Part shown: positions 1 through 11,007 of the stretch, piece by piece | Layout of the letters: each line of letters starts with the position of its first letter | Numbering within the stretch: position 1 is the first letter of the stretch | DNA from: Glandiceps talaboti | Taxonomy: Eukaryota; Hemichordata; Enteropneusta; Spengelidae | Direction of reading: 5' to 3' | NCBI RefSeq assembly: GCF_964340395.1 | Contig: NC_135559.1 | Span: 21,624,621-21,677,120 of the forward strand | Length of the DNA: 52,500 bases | Program-made: the position numbers and the translations under genes | The notes under the pieces: generated by a model | What the model saw: the letters and a program-made list of their open reading frames with translations, nothing else | Told to the model about the DNA's origin: nothing | The model's database searches: none

Positions 1-13
1 TATTCAAGAAACT

Positions 14-313
14 TTCAAAATTCTTGATATACACAATCAATTCAAGTTACAAGTTACTATTTTCGTTCATGACGCATTCCATAACAGACTCCCCTCGCAT
101 TTTAAGTCATACTTCTCCCCTTCTGAGCATGTTTATTGTACTCGGTCAAAAGATAAATATATTCTTCATCCCCCTAAATTTAAAAGTAGATTGGGCCAGT
201 CGTCAGTCAAATTTGTTGGTCCTATGCCTATGGTGTGGAACAGTATCCCAGAAAACTCTGAACCCGGAAGCTCCAAAAAGCGATTTTGTTTTTGTGACAA
301 AACAGCAAGATGA
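14..313 (+). mobile_element. LINE reverse-transcriptase C-terminal fragment
   Basis: The frame beginning TTC at position 14 stays open to a stop near 311-313. It reads like the tail after the polymerase domain of a jockey/CR1-type LINE: a hydrophobic stretch, then HNRLP, a CTRS..KY motif, and a 'VWNSIPE'-like segment near the end. The WN-x-(I/L)P motif followed by a short basic tail is typical of these ORF2 C termini. The fragment is cut at the window edge on the left. No 3' tail is visible, so the element is probably truncated or fused to the next open frame. Confidence 0.4.
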
Positions 314-859
314 ACTACTTTTGAAACTTGGTGTAGAAGAGAGTATAAAGACGTATGAAGAAGAACGTGAAAGTAGAGTGACCGATCGTATTGACTCGGG
401 GACAGATCGCGATAACCTTTTAGACGACGTTTTCGTTGCATTGTCAAATATGCAACAACAAATATCCATCTTAACTGAACAACAACGGAAATCTGACAGC
501 AGCGTCGATCAAGAAAAAACAAACCCGTCTTGGAAAAATGTGACCTTGGAAGGCTGCATGTCAACAACAAAGTAAGCTTTATTATGTCTAAGACTGTCCT
601 TTCTGATGCTTCGGCATTTGATACGGATACGTTTGAGGATGGAAACGAAAATGACAATACCCATAGACCACGTAGAAGTCTATTCACTATGGAGTCCATA
701 TTGTCACAGTCAACGCCAAAACAACATGGCCACAACAAAACCTTAGACCACAATCGAGTAAAAGTCAAAATAGATAAGATGTATGAACTGCTACCCTACT
801 CACTTCCTATGCGTAAACCTAACATATACAGCCAACACAATAGTCAGCAATATGGTGAT
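285..859 (+). other. Unrecognised open frames with a Q/E-rich stretch, possible retroelement ORF remnant
   Basis: Two overlapping frames run to 575 and from about 530 to 892. The first contains an acidic stretch (EESIKTYEEERESRV) followed by a Q-rich possible coiled coil (NMQQQISILTEQQ). The second is acidic and S/T-rich and ends in the (ATCA)n tail of the neighbouring LINE. I do not recognise either. They could be remains of a gag-like or ORF1-like protein, since they lie between two LINE fragments, but no zinc knuckle or other diagnostic motif is visible. Confidence 0.2.
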
Positions 860-1620
860 CAATCAATCAATCAATCAAAGAGATTTATATAGCGCCAAAC
901 TCCACTACGTAGCAATGTTCAATGGCGCTTTACAAAAATGTGGATATAAAGAGATGTCAGTAGGCTCTGCTAAACAGATAAGTCTTGATGCGCTTCTTAA
1001 AAATATCAAGGCTGGGTGACTGGCGCACTTCTAGAGGGACATTGTTCCAAGCGAAGGGGGCGGTACGCGAGAAAGCACGATCACCATAGGTCTTCCGGTT
1101 ACTCCGTGGTACATGAAGTAGGATTTTGTCGTTTGATCGGAGAACTCTGGATGACACTTTCAGGTTGATTAGATCAGATATATAGACAGGAGCAGTGTTG
1201 TTCAGAGCTTTGTACGTGAGTAGCAGGATCTTGTATTGGATTCTGTAGTGTACTGGTAGCCAGTGTAATTCCATAAGTATAGGGGTTATGTGGTGATATT
1301 TCCGAGTGCGAGACACAATTCTGGCTGCTGAGTTCAGGGCATGCTGAAGTGGTAGAATGGATGAAGATGGTAGACCACACAGGAGTGCATTACAGTAATC
1401 TAGTTTTGATGTGATTAGAGCATGTATTAACATCTGACAGACTTCCTTAGTTAGATACTGGCGAATATGGCTTATTTGACGGAGGTGGTAGTAAACTGAC
1501 TTGCATATCATGTGAACGTGCTTACATAGAGTGTAGTTATCATCAAATGTTACTCCTATACTCCGTGCGGAGTTTACAATTGGAATAGCACTTGATTCAA
1601 TTATCATGTGATCAATAGGA
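850..1620 (-). mobile_element. 5'-truncated L2/CR1-like LINE, 3' end of ORF2
   Basis: On the minus strand, positions 1607-957 are open for 216 residues. They read as the segment after the reverse-transcriptase core of L2/CR1-type LINEs: SIGVTFDD, LITSKLDYCNALLCGLP, ELHWLPVHYRIQYK, SNRKTYGDRAFSRTAPFAWN and a final IFKKRIKTYLFSRAY. After the stop comes a short 3' UTR with a 'GCGCTATATAAAT' motif and a terminal (TGAT)n tail at 858-882, the usual 3' end of this LINE group. The catalytic YxDD domain is missing, so this is a dead 5'-truncated insertion. Confidence 0.85.
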
Positions 1621-1827
1621 CGAGGTGAACGGTTGATCTGGGACCTTATGCATCACCTGGGTGATGCTACGCAGGACCAAATACCAGGGAACAGGCAAAC
1701 TGAATTAGTGAATACACAACTAGATTATTTGCCATCACATCCTAGGATGTATTAAGATACATTTACGCAAGGCCATACTGATTTTTTCCAACATGTACTT
1801 GGCCAGTACACCTGCAGCCTGTCACTG

Positions 1828-2506
1828 ATTGCCATCCTACCCTGCCAGCTACTAGTCTATGTACACCTGTAGGATCTGTCACCCTGCCAGCTACTAGTCT
1901 ATGTACACCTGTAAGATCTGCCACCCTGCCAGCTACTAGTCTATGTACACCTGTAGGATCTACCACCCTCTCAGCTACTAGTCTATGCACACCTGTAGGA
2001 TCTGCCACCCTGTCAGCTACTAGTCTATGCACACCTGTAAGATCTGCCACCCTGCCAGCTACTAGTCTATGTACACCAGTAGGATCTGCCACCCTCTCAG
2101 CTACTAGACTATGCACACCTGTAGGATCTACCACCCTGCCAGCTACTAGTCTATGCACACCTGTAAGATCTGCCACCCTGCCAGCTACTAGTCTATGTAC
2201 ACCAGTAGGATCTGCCACCCTCTCAGCTACTAGACTATGCACACCTGTAGGATCTACCACCCTGCCAGCTACTAGTCTATGCACATCTGTAGGATCTGCC
2301 AACCTGTCAGCTACTAGTCTATGTACACCTGTAGGATCTGCCACCCTGCCAGCTACTAGTCTATGCACACCTGTAGGATCTGCCACCCTGCCAGCTACTA
2401 GTCTATGTACACCTGTAGGATCTGCCACCCTGTCAGCTACTAGTCTATGCACACCTGTAGGATCTGCCACCCTGTCAGCTATTAGTCTATGCACACCTGT
2501 AGGATA
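1828..2506. repeat. 42-bp minisatellite, 16 copies
   Basis: About 16 tandem copies of a 42-bp unit whose core is GCTACTAGTCTATG.ACACC. Copies differ at a few fixed positions (GCCAGC/TCTCAGC/TGTCAGC, GTACACC/GCACACC). A three-unit block recurs within the array as a 126-bp higher-order repeat. Because 42 is divisible by three, the minus strand stays open for 257 codons as a 14-residue repeat. This is expected for a stop-free unit and is not good evidence for a gene. Confidence 0.95.
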
Positions 2507-2539
2507 TACCAATATGATAAACCATGTAACTGTCAATTC

Positions 2540-3715
2540 ACAATGTCTATCTGAAAAAACTCAATCAGTCGAAATATTACCATCACGTGACTACAGACAC
2601 AAAATGTAGAAGAAGGAAATACAACCAATCTGTTAGCATTATCAGCTCGTCTACTTGGGGATTTGTAAACATTTGAATGTAAAAGGATGACTTCTACTAA
2701 GATACTAAAGTGACATCTTGAATGAAGAATAACTTGATTTATTTGAAGTGAGAATTAGATTGTCAGTTGAATTACTAGTATTTTCTATAACAGAAAACAT
2801 TTTGCATTCCAAATTATACATAGACTTGTTAGTATGTGTCAAATAACAATATTACAAAGGGAATGCCAAACCCTGTAAGATGACCCATGTGTTAGGGTAA
2901 AGTGGAATTTGGACTAGAGACTCAGTTGTCGACATGTCCCATGTTGTGTTTGTATACATGTCACATATGCCACGTACTTTATATTAATATTTGGTGACAT
3001 TGATAATACACTGTAATTCACACAAATTATTTACAACGTATCTTTTTTTCAACTGGTAATTATTTTGTTGCCAATAATCAATAAAATTGTTAAAACTAGT
3101 TATCTTTGTTGCACCATGTTTCCATACAAAGCTTAGTGGTGAACACAAACCATTTAAAATAATCAAAATGGAAAATTATCAGTAAGTTATTGCATTCATC
3201 CAGACAATCTTTCTGAAAACCCAAGAAATAATTGATAAGCGTACTCCTTATGCCTAGATGTCACATATATGAAAATTATCAAATTTGGGATTGAATGATT
3301 TTAAGTTCATAAAAATTAACATCATTGTATTTTGTAAAGCCAAGTATTCAGACACTGTCCCTTATATCCATCATGTGATCAGAAGTGACTGTAATCACGG
3401 CATACTTTGAGTTTCAAAAAATAGATTTGTTATACAATATTGACTGAATTTTGAGTTGTGTATTGGTTCTCTAAAGGCACATTTTCAAACTTAAATCAGA
3501 AGTGCTTGTTTGTGATGTTCATATGTTAATGTCCATTCTTATCAAAGAATTTAAAACTATATGTATGCTCAGTTCACATTATGATAATCATGGGTTACAC
3601 AACATCATTATGTTGTGGACGGTGATGTTTTCTATTATTACAGTTATGACTGGATGACACCAAATTTGTACTGAATCTACCTTATACTGAAATGTAAGAA
3701 AGCAAACTTAGACAA
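2540..3715. other. No gene or repeat recognised
   Basis: AT-rich sequence between the 42-bp minisatellite and the next LINE. Only short open frames occur (for example minus 3166-2984, 60 codons, no recognisable motif). I see no splice-bounded coding segment, tandem repeat or terminal inverted repeat. Confidence 0.5.
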
Positions 3716-5172
3716 AAATATCCTTAAAAATTACCGCCCGGTGTCTAATCTTCCTTTTCTTTCCAAGCTTATAGAACGCATTGTTTCAGTTCAATTGAAT
3801 TCATATTTATCTGACAACAATTTATTCGCGAAATACCAGTCAGCTTATCGAGTGGGTTATAGCACTGTAACGGCCCTTCTAAGAGTCCAAAATGATATAT
3901 TAGGCTCCCTTGATAAACGTAAAGATGTGATATTGATTTTGCTTGATCTTTCTGCTGCCTTTGACACGATTGATCATGACATTTTATTACACAGATTGCG
4001 TAATAGATATGGCATCAAGGGCTCAGCCTTGGAATGGTTTCGTTCCTATTTGATTGGTCGATTCCAATATGTGAGTGTTGGAGCAGTCGTGTCAAAGGCA
4101 CGATCTCTCGATTGTGGTGTCCCCCAAGACTCCGTCCTTGGACCTGTTTTGTTTACGCTTTACACAGCCCCCTTGGAGAATATCATAATCCGTCATGGTT
4201 TAAATTGTGTCATGTATGCGGACGATTCCGAACTGTATCTCACGTGTGAGGGTGACCGGGTTCCGACTTCAGTTATTGAGTCATGCACTAGTGAAGTTAG
4301 ACAGTGGATGCGTGATAATATGCTCTGTATTAACGACGTCGGTAAAACAAATTGTGCATTTTTCTTCTAAATTTGGTGGTGCGGGTCCGGTACCCCGGTG
4401 TGAGATACGGATTGGCGATGTCGATATACAACCATCTAATGTTGTTCGTAATCTTGGTGTTTCCATGGATTCGGCGGCTACTATGTCTGATCATGTAATT
4501 AATATTTGTAAAGCTGCCTCTCATGCTCTGTGGAAAATTGGCAAAATTCGCACTCTTCTTGATCAAAGTTGTACTGAAAAACTAGTTCATGCTTTTATTA
4601 CATCACGTTTAGATTATTGCAACAGTTTATTATATGGTCTTCCACTTCAACAAATTCGTGTTCTTCATTCATTACACTGGCTACCTATTCAGAAGCGCAT
4701 TGAATTCAAAGTATTCTGTATTGTTTTTAAAGTTCTTAATGGGTGCGGGCCCTCATATCTAGGGCGATTTATTAATGGTTAGATCCACCCGTCGTTCCCT
4801 TCGGTCGCAATCCGGTAGCGTGGTGAATTTGCACCAACCGATAGGGAACACTGCATACTATGGTCATCGGGCCTTCTCTGTTTTTGGAATGCCCTGCCAT
4901 CATGTCTTCGTTCTTCACATACTTTGAACAGTTTTAAATCTGCCTTAAAATATCATCTTTTTAGATCTCATTATTATTAACTTTTAACTTTTTTACATTT
5001 CAGTTTTTTAAATGTCATTCCGTGTCTTTGTATTTTTATCCTGTTTTCATATTATGTTTATACTTGTGTATATGTACATTTTAAATTACTTATATACTTT
5101 TGTTCAGCGCATTGAGATTGTTTTAATGTAATGCGCTCTATAAGAAATAAATATTATTATCATTATTATTAT
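3716..5172 (+). mobile_element. L2/CR1-like LINE ORF2, frameshifted, with 3' tail
   Basis: The frame from 3741 to 4370 covers most of a reverse-transcriptase domain: PFLSKLIERIV, YQSAYR, ILLDLSAAFDTIDHD, the LDCGVPQDSVLGP segment and the catalytic YADD box (about 4215). Homology then moves to other frames (to 4782, then on to about 4979) through LITSRLDYCNSLLYGLP-, LHWLPI-, YGHRAFS- and FKSALKYHLF-like blocks, showing at least two frameshifts. The 3' UTR has the GCGCATTGAGATTG...ATGCGCTCTATAAG motif and a (ATT)n tail ending near 5172. The 5' end, including the endonuclease, is missing. The order of domains is that of L2/CR1 LINEs. The element is inactive. Confidence 0.9.
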
Positions 5173-5500
5173 TAACACCACACGTCGAATTGTTTTGTTT
5201 TTCAGAATTTGAAATAAATATTATTACTTCATAAAAATTCAATCCATCTTTTAGAGTGCCATAGATGCGTGTATTTCTACAACTGTAGTGTGTACATGAA
5301 GGTATATTTCCATAGTGAGTGGGCCAAAGTCATGTATGCACCGACATCCGTACCAACGAGGGCGAGTTAAAAATATTCAGGCCCATAATGTTTGTGCAAA
5401 TGCTGTGCAAATGAACTAAAAAGTAAAGCAAACGTAGCTCATGAAAAAGTGAGAATAAGAAAACCTATATTGTAGAAATTTACACAAATAGTCTGTTCAC
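5173..5500. other. No feature recognised
   Basis: AT-rich spacer between the LINE tail and the transposase remnant. The 3' terminal repeat of the Tc1/mariner-like element should lie here, but I could not define it. Confidence 0.4.
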
Positions 5501-5504
5501 TTCA

Positions 5505-6625
5505 TTATTCCGCTTGAAGGTAGTCTTGCAGATTAATATCTAAAAACCCAACACTACTACGATAACAACTCAATACATCTGACGGTTTGATTTCTCGTAG
5601 AGCTTGGAGAACAGCAAGATGAAAGTCTATCCTTGCTAAAGCGTTGTATTCTGCTCTTCAGTCTGTCTTCTTCAGTTGTCCGAAAACAAATTCGGCTGGG
5701 TTCAATTCAGGGGAGTAATACGGAATGTATACTAAAAAATGCCCATTGCATCAAGCCAAGCTCCCAAATATCGACCTCCTTCGTAAAGATGAGTTGGGTG
5801 GCGGTTGTCGACGACGATAAAATCACCATATTCTAATACTGGTCTATGGGTCATTGGTCTGACATTCTCGCTAGCATCTTCAAAAAACTGGATGAACTGC
5901 ACCGTATGAGTGTTGTGATGGATGGCTTTCGCAAACCTTAATCCCTCTACTCCAGAGTAACCATTAAATGCAATGTTACAGCAGGTGGTCGCATGTAACG
6001 TTGTATTTCCACTGCCCGTTCACTACGTAAGGCATGGCCATAGCGTGGATTTATGTCTTGACTCAATTTGATGCCTACTATATCAAAGAACTGGATTTTG
6101 TTGGGGTCTTCTGCATGCAAGAAATTCACAAATTCATTGCAATATGCTATGTTTTCATCTGTGAATTTCTCGTATGCTACAGGTGTCAGTTTTTTGAAAG
6201 TCCATCGATCTACCACTTGATAATCGAGTTCTCACTGCTCGTCCGAAAGTACTGATAGAAACATCTTCGGTAATATCACCATACTCCGCTATTTTTTCCT
6301 TCAGTGCTCGGTACGTCATGGAAGGCTGAGACCTTTTCAAAGTTCAATTAGTTCAATATCGCCATCTTTCAGCTTAGGATATGAACCCCTGTTGCCTTTC
6401 ACTGGTTTGCATGATACAAATCGTTTCCATAGTTTTCGAATACCACGGTCACTGAAACGGAACTTTTCTGCTACCTCTCGGTAAAACGAAAAATCCCCGG
6501 TGACTGGATCCCCACCACGTAGTAGAATTTCCTGCACAATCAAATCCTGTAATTCTGTCGAGGTACGTTGTTGTCCCTCTCCTCAATCTCCGTCCATATG
6601 CGTTAATCATGTTATAACCAGCCAT
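5505..6625 (-). pseudogene. Tc1/mariner-like DDE transposase remnant
   Basis: Read right to left, the remnant starts at an ATG at 6625. After a frameshift it shows a helix-turn-helix-rich N terminus (EILLRGG, FSFYREVAEKFRFSDRGIRKLWKRF, then SQPSMTYRALKEKIAEYGD). Further blocks follow: the first catalytic region (FFDIVGIKL...NPRYGHALR...RAVEIQRY), the second aspartate in GDFIVVDN, and the C-terminal YSPELNPAEFVFGQLK block with the third acidic residue. It ends with TAA at 5507-5505. These are hallmarks of the IS630/Tc1/mariner superfamily, which cuts and pastes DNA between TIRs. Several frameshifts (near 6540, 6340, 6210 and 5740) and an in-frame stop after QLKKTD show it is dead. The block order is collinear, so this is one decayed gene. 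Flanking TIRs were not identified. Confidence 0.8.
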
Positions 6626-6685
6626 GATTAAACAGTCTCGTGATGAAGTGTCATGAAATTTAAATTGAGAAAAGCAAGAGTTGTG

Positions 6686-6694
6686 TATCTTTTT
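6686..6694. repeat. Left target-site duplication TATCTTTTT
   Basis: This 9-bp sequence directly precedes the foldback element and recurs exactly at 8221-8229, directly after it. Confidence 0.85.
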
Positions 6695-8220
6695 GGGTGA
6701 CCATAAAACGAATGACAACCCGAATGACGTAAAACGAATGACAGCATTTCCAGTATGTAAACAGTGGAATGACACCCTTTTCTACATTCAGTTAGTTGAA
6801 GGACACCCTCTACACTGTAAAACCAGTGGAATGACAGCCGCCACTGCATAAAACAAGTGGAATGACAGCATTTTCAATGGAAAGACAGCGTTTCCAGTAT
6901 GTAAACAGTGGAATTACACCCCTTTCTACATTCAGTTAGATCCAGAGGAATGACAGCCACCACTCTATAAAATAAGTGGAATGACAGCATTTCCAATGCT
7001 TTGGAACTGGAATGACAGCATTTACAATGGGTAAACAGTGGAATTGGGGATGACACCCTTTTCAGCATTCAGATAAGTGGAATGACAGCATTTCCAATGC
7101 ATTGGAAATGCTGTCATTCCACTTATTTTAAAGAGTGGCCGGCTGTCATTCCACTGGATTTACAGTGCAGAGGGTGTCATTCAACTTACTGATTGTAGAA
7201 AGGGGTGTCATTCCACTGTTTACATACTGGAAACGCTGTCATTCCAGTTCCAAAGCATTGAAAATGCTGTCATTCCACTTATTTTATAGAGTGGCGGCTG
7301 TCATTCCACTGGTTTTACAGTGCAGAGGGTGTCATTCAACTAACTGAATGCAGAAAAGAGTGTCATTCCACTGTTTACCCATTGTAAATGCTGTTATTCC
7401 AGTTCCAAAGCATTGGAAATGCTGTCATTCCACTTATTTTATAGAGTGGCGGCTGTCATTCCACTGGATCTACAGTGTAGAGGGTGTCATTCAACTAACT
7501 GAATGTAGAAAGGGGTGTCATTCCACTGTTTACATACTGTAAATACTGTCATTCCAGTTCCAAAGCATTGAAAATACTGTCATTTCACTTATGTTATAGA
7601 GTGGAGGCTGTCATTCCACTGGATTTACAGTGCAGAGGGTGTCATTCAACTAACTGATTGTAGAAAGGGGTGTCATTCCACTGTTTACATACTGGAAACG
7701 CTGTCACTCCAGTTCCAAAGCATTGAAAATGCTGTCATTCCACTTTATATTTTATAGAGTGGCGACTGTCATTCCACTGGTTTTACAGTGCAGAGGGTGT
7801 CATTCAACTAACTGAATGCAGAAAAGAGTGTCATTCCACTGTTTACCCATTGTAAATGCTGTCATTCCAGTTCCAAAGCATTGGAAATGCTGTCATTCCA
7901 CTTATTTTATAGAGTGGCGGCTGTCATTCCTCTGGATCTACAGTGTAGAGGGTGTCATTCAACTAATTGAATGTAGAAAGGGATGTCATTCCACTATTTA
8001 CATACTGGAAATGCTGTCATTCCAGTTCCAAAGCATTGGAAATGCTGTCATTCCACTTATTTTATAAAGTGGCGGCTGTCATTCCAGTGGATTTACAGTG
8101 CAGAGGGTGTCATTCAACTAACTGAATGTAGAAAGGGGTGTCATTCCACTGTTTACATATACTGGAAATGTTGTCATTCGTTTTCCGTCTTTCAGGTTGT
8201 CATTCGTTTTAGGGTCACCC
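6695..8220. mobile_element. Foldback-type DNA transposon with tandem-repeat inverted arms
   Basis: The 1526-bp element begins GGGTGACC and ends GGTCACCC. The outer 26 bp of both ends match at 25 positions as an inverted repeat. It is flanked by the 9-bp duplication TATCTTTTT. The interior is an array of about 31-bp subunits built around TGTCATTCCA, organised in the right arm into ~156-bp higher-order units (starts near 7131, 7288, 7445, 7601, 7758, 7911 and 8067). The array flips orientation between 7099 and 7100 (CCAATG|CATTGG), giving a 405-bp left arm and a 1121-bp right arm. It has no coding capacity; the many open frames are repeats. This architecture is that of foldback elements, and 9-bp duplications are typical of foldback and Mutator-like elements. 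Mobilisation by a Mutator-type transposase encoded elsewhere is my inference. Confidence 0.85.
7074..7123. repeat. Palindromic centre of the foldback element
   Basis: About 50 bp of perfect palindrome with no spacer, centred on CCAATGCATTGG, where the minisatellite inverts. It can form a hairpin or cruciform. Confidence 0.9.
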
Positions 8221-8606
8221 TATCTTTTTTGTTAGATAGCGGTGTCCAACTTTTCTGTTTCGCGCGTTCAACTTTTCTGTTTCGCTGGTCGAGGTTTTGG
8301 CTAGGGGAGTTGATGTTTTCATTTGAAAAGTTGCCTGCCAGCTACTGATGAGTAGTGGTCGTACGCGCTGGCGGCGGCATCTTTTATCATTGCCCTTTGA
8401 ACACTAATTCAGTAATACATAATCGGAATTGGATGCCATTGTGAATGTAAAAGCTAATAGAACAAAGGAGAATCTGGTCACCCACCACAAAAAGCTTTAC
8501 AAAACAGGAAGACACTGCACAAAGCTATCGCCCCAGGCAACACAACACAACACGACACAACATATTCTGTCATGTAATAATTTCTCGAAAAGTGTTGATC
8601 ATAATC

Positions 8607-8905
8607 ATGGCGACTGTACCAACTTTTTGTAGGCTTGTGTCAAGAAATCGTGTTCTAAAACAAGTGTTGTGTAGGCGATGGGTTTTTGTAGGTATAAGTT
8701 GTACTCTGTTTATGTTATTTGTTGGACAGTACGTTCTTCGACTGTGTCGTGGAATAAATCAAAGCTGCTACATGACTGATGAACAGCGAAATGACTTGAA
8801 GTACCTGCTAACCTCGGCTATGACTACACTGAATGCGATGAACGCCTCTTACTGGTTGGACCACGGTACTCTCCTAGGTTATTGGAGAACAGGCGATATT
8901 ATGAG
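8607..8905 (+). CDS. LicD/FKRP-like transferase, copy 1, exon 1
   Basis: The exon encodes residues 1-99 plus two bases of codon 100 and ends AG|GTAATG. I chose the ATG at 8607 because copy 2 has the same ATG in the same context (AATCATGG). The short N terminus is followed by a hydrophobic signal anchor at about residues 26-44, as in type II Golgi enzymes. Residues 82-99 hold the first family motif, YWLDHGTLLGYWRTGDIM, which corresponds to W-L-(D/E)-x-G-(S/T)-LLG-x-x-R-x-GD in LicD, fukutin and FKRP. Known family members transfer phospho-sugars or phosphocholine from nucleotide donors; FKRP adds ribitol phosphate to dystroglycan. The substrate here is unknown. Joined to exon 2 the protein is 250 residues. 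Its donor is +4 divergent (GTAATG) because an insertion begins there. Confidence 0.88.
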
Positions 8906-9596
8906 GTAATGGATTCTTAAATCGGGCTGACAAAAAGTCAATGACCCCCCTCCCCTATCTGTAAAACCAAAAACAGACTGACCCCCTATCACTTAATTCT
9001 AAAACATGATGACCCCCCCCCCCCCCCATATATAATATTCACATGCAAGGTATTTTTTGATCTTGACTCAGTGTGGACTGCTTGACTGTCATGCATTTAC
9101 TTTATAAGATCCCGGGTTAGCACTATCATAATTAGAGAGTTTAACGTACCAGCTGTGACCTAATTTTGCTTCGGCTAGCCGTTTACGTATATCAATAATA
9201 GATTACATGGGTTAGCCTAAATATTACATTAATGTTTTGGTTATATGACATAAATAGCGCAATGACAACCGTATGGCTCGACATTATGACAAGACAAATA
9301 ATTAAGCAGATATATTTACTTAAATAATCTCGTATGTTCACAATAAAATCACCCTGTAGTATCTTGAAGATTGCAGCCTACAGTCATCATCATACATCAT
9401 GATTTCTGTGCAAAATCAGTTACGTGAAGGCAGCCACAGATTCAAGGCTGCGTTTTAAATATTTTATCAAGGAAAACAAAATTACTGAGGTGTATTATGT
9501 TGCGAAAGGTCAATCTTGCTAAAACTTCAAAATCTTTGATTATATTAGTGATGATTTTACAAAAAACTTTAAAAGAAATTTCTTGTTGTTTACTTA

Positions 9597-10817
9597 GGCC
9601 AGAAAAAAAAGCTGTTCAACGGGCAACATAACCCGACACATTGTTTTTTTTTTTGTTTTTTTTTTTTTTTTTTACAAAGGATGTAAAAACAAACCACATG
9701 TAATGATGGCAAAACATTTGAAGTTGAGTTTACATTGTACTTATTCATTCATTTTGATTTTATCTCTTGCAATTTGTATGGCAATTGATTTCCATCAGCT
9801 CTAGTTAGGAAATGTGCACAATTTACGGTTAAACAAATTTTGTAGCTCCTCCCGCAAAATATGTTAAGACCCGCTAAATGAAACTCCAGAATTATTTTAG
9901 CCACTCCTTCTGTCACCTACACTATAGAGGAGATATAAAATTATATATGGTAGCAGAGGCACAACGATGCATTAAAAATATGTGACAATCAACTACAATA
10001 ACAGTCCAAATGATATTACTTGACAAAGGATGTGCATTTCACATGGATACTTGTAAGGAGATGTCTCATAATTAGCTCTGACCTATGAAGGGAGGTACTT
10101 AGTCAGCCACCTTCCATCTTGTTTTGGGAGAAAGACAATTATTACCGTGATTGCTACTGATTGGAAGGATACATCCTCAAAAATGCAAACTTTTTTGAAA
10201 ATAAGACAATATAGGAGGCCATTTAGAGGCATAAAATATCAAACAAAAACATAATTTAAAGTCTTACAAAGCTTGAATGTGGTCTTAAAATACCAGAATT
10301 GAGAGACAGTACATTTTATTTGGCTATGAAGTGTATTTTGTTTATCGCAAAGCTGAAAGATATTTTGCAGATGTGGTAAATGACTTCTCCTGAACTTTAA
10401 TTTGATTAAAAAAAAATCATGAATAAAGAAAGAGTAAAACATTTGAAGACTTTCAGACTATCAGACTTTTGATGGCCCAATGACTGCCCTTCCCATGGTC
10501 ATAAAGTTTTGCTCATTTCGTTTAGTGAATATTGGATATGCAACAGTTTAATTTTATCTCAATTCATGCTTGTATGCATCATCAGAGCCAGGTAAACCAC
10601 TAATAGTACATAATCTGGAATTGACTCAAATGTATATTGTTACATGTACTATTCAGAAAATATAAAGAAATTCCCTTAATTTTGAAACAAAGTGTCATTT
10701 CACTGACATGCACAGCCAGCATGAGGATATTTTGCCCATCACCAAAAAAAAATAAAAAAATTGAAATGCCAAAAATATGGGTAGGTAGGGCCCGTTGAAC
10801 AGCTTTTATTTCTGGCC
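9597..10817. mobile_element. PIF/Harbinger-like non-autonomous element, copy A
   Basis: The left end is GGCCAGAAA...AGCTGTTCAACGGGC. The right end, in inverted orientation, is GCCCGTTGAACAGCT...TTTCTGGCC. TTA is duplicated on both sides (9594-9596 and 10818-10820). A TWA duplication and GG-starting TIRs are typical of PIF/Harbinger. No transposase is recognisable, only AT-rich sequence with short open frames. A second, inverted and shorter copy lies at 19358-20211. The two share internal blocks such as the GATGGGCAA...CCTCATGC segment near one end and the CCTACACTATAG/CTGTAGTGTAGG segment. Confidence 0.8.
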
Positions 10818-11007
10818 TTATGTGTAAACAGCCGTCGCCACGTTCGAAACGCCCGCGAAACTTGTCAGTACGCAGAGAAGTAGGTCAAAATTGCGACGTA
10901 GTAGCACAAAATCTCCTACGTCACACGTGTGCGTACACGTTGAACGTGTAGCCGAAACTCTCTATTATAATTAATTATTGACTACACAGGGTAAATATAT
11001 TCCAAAA

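Noticed and set aside
7135-8348. Plus-strand frames rich in CHST and H in the foldback element
   Set aside because: Translation of the TGTCATTCCA minisatellite. Homologous frames recur unit by unit and break freely.
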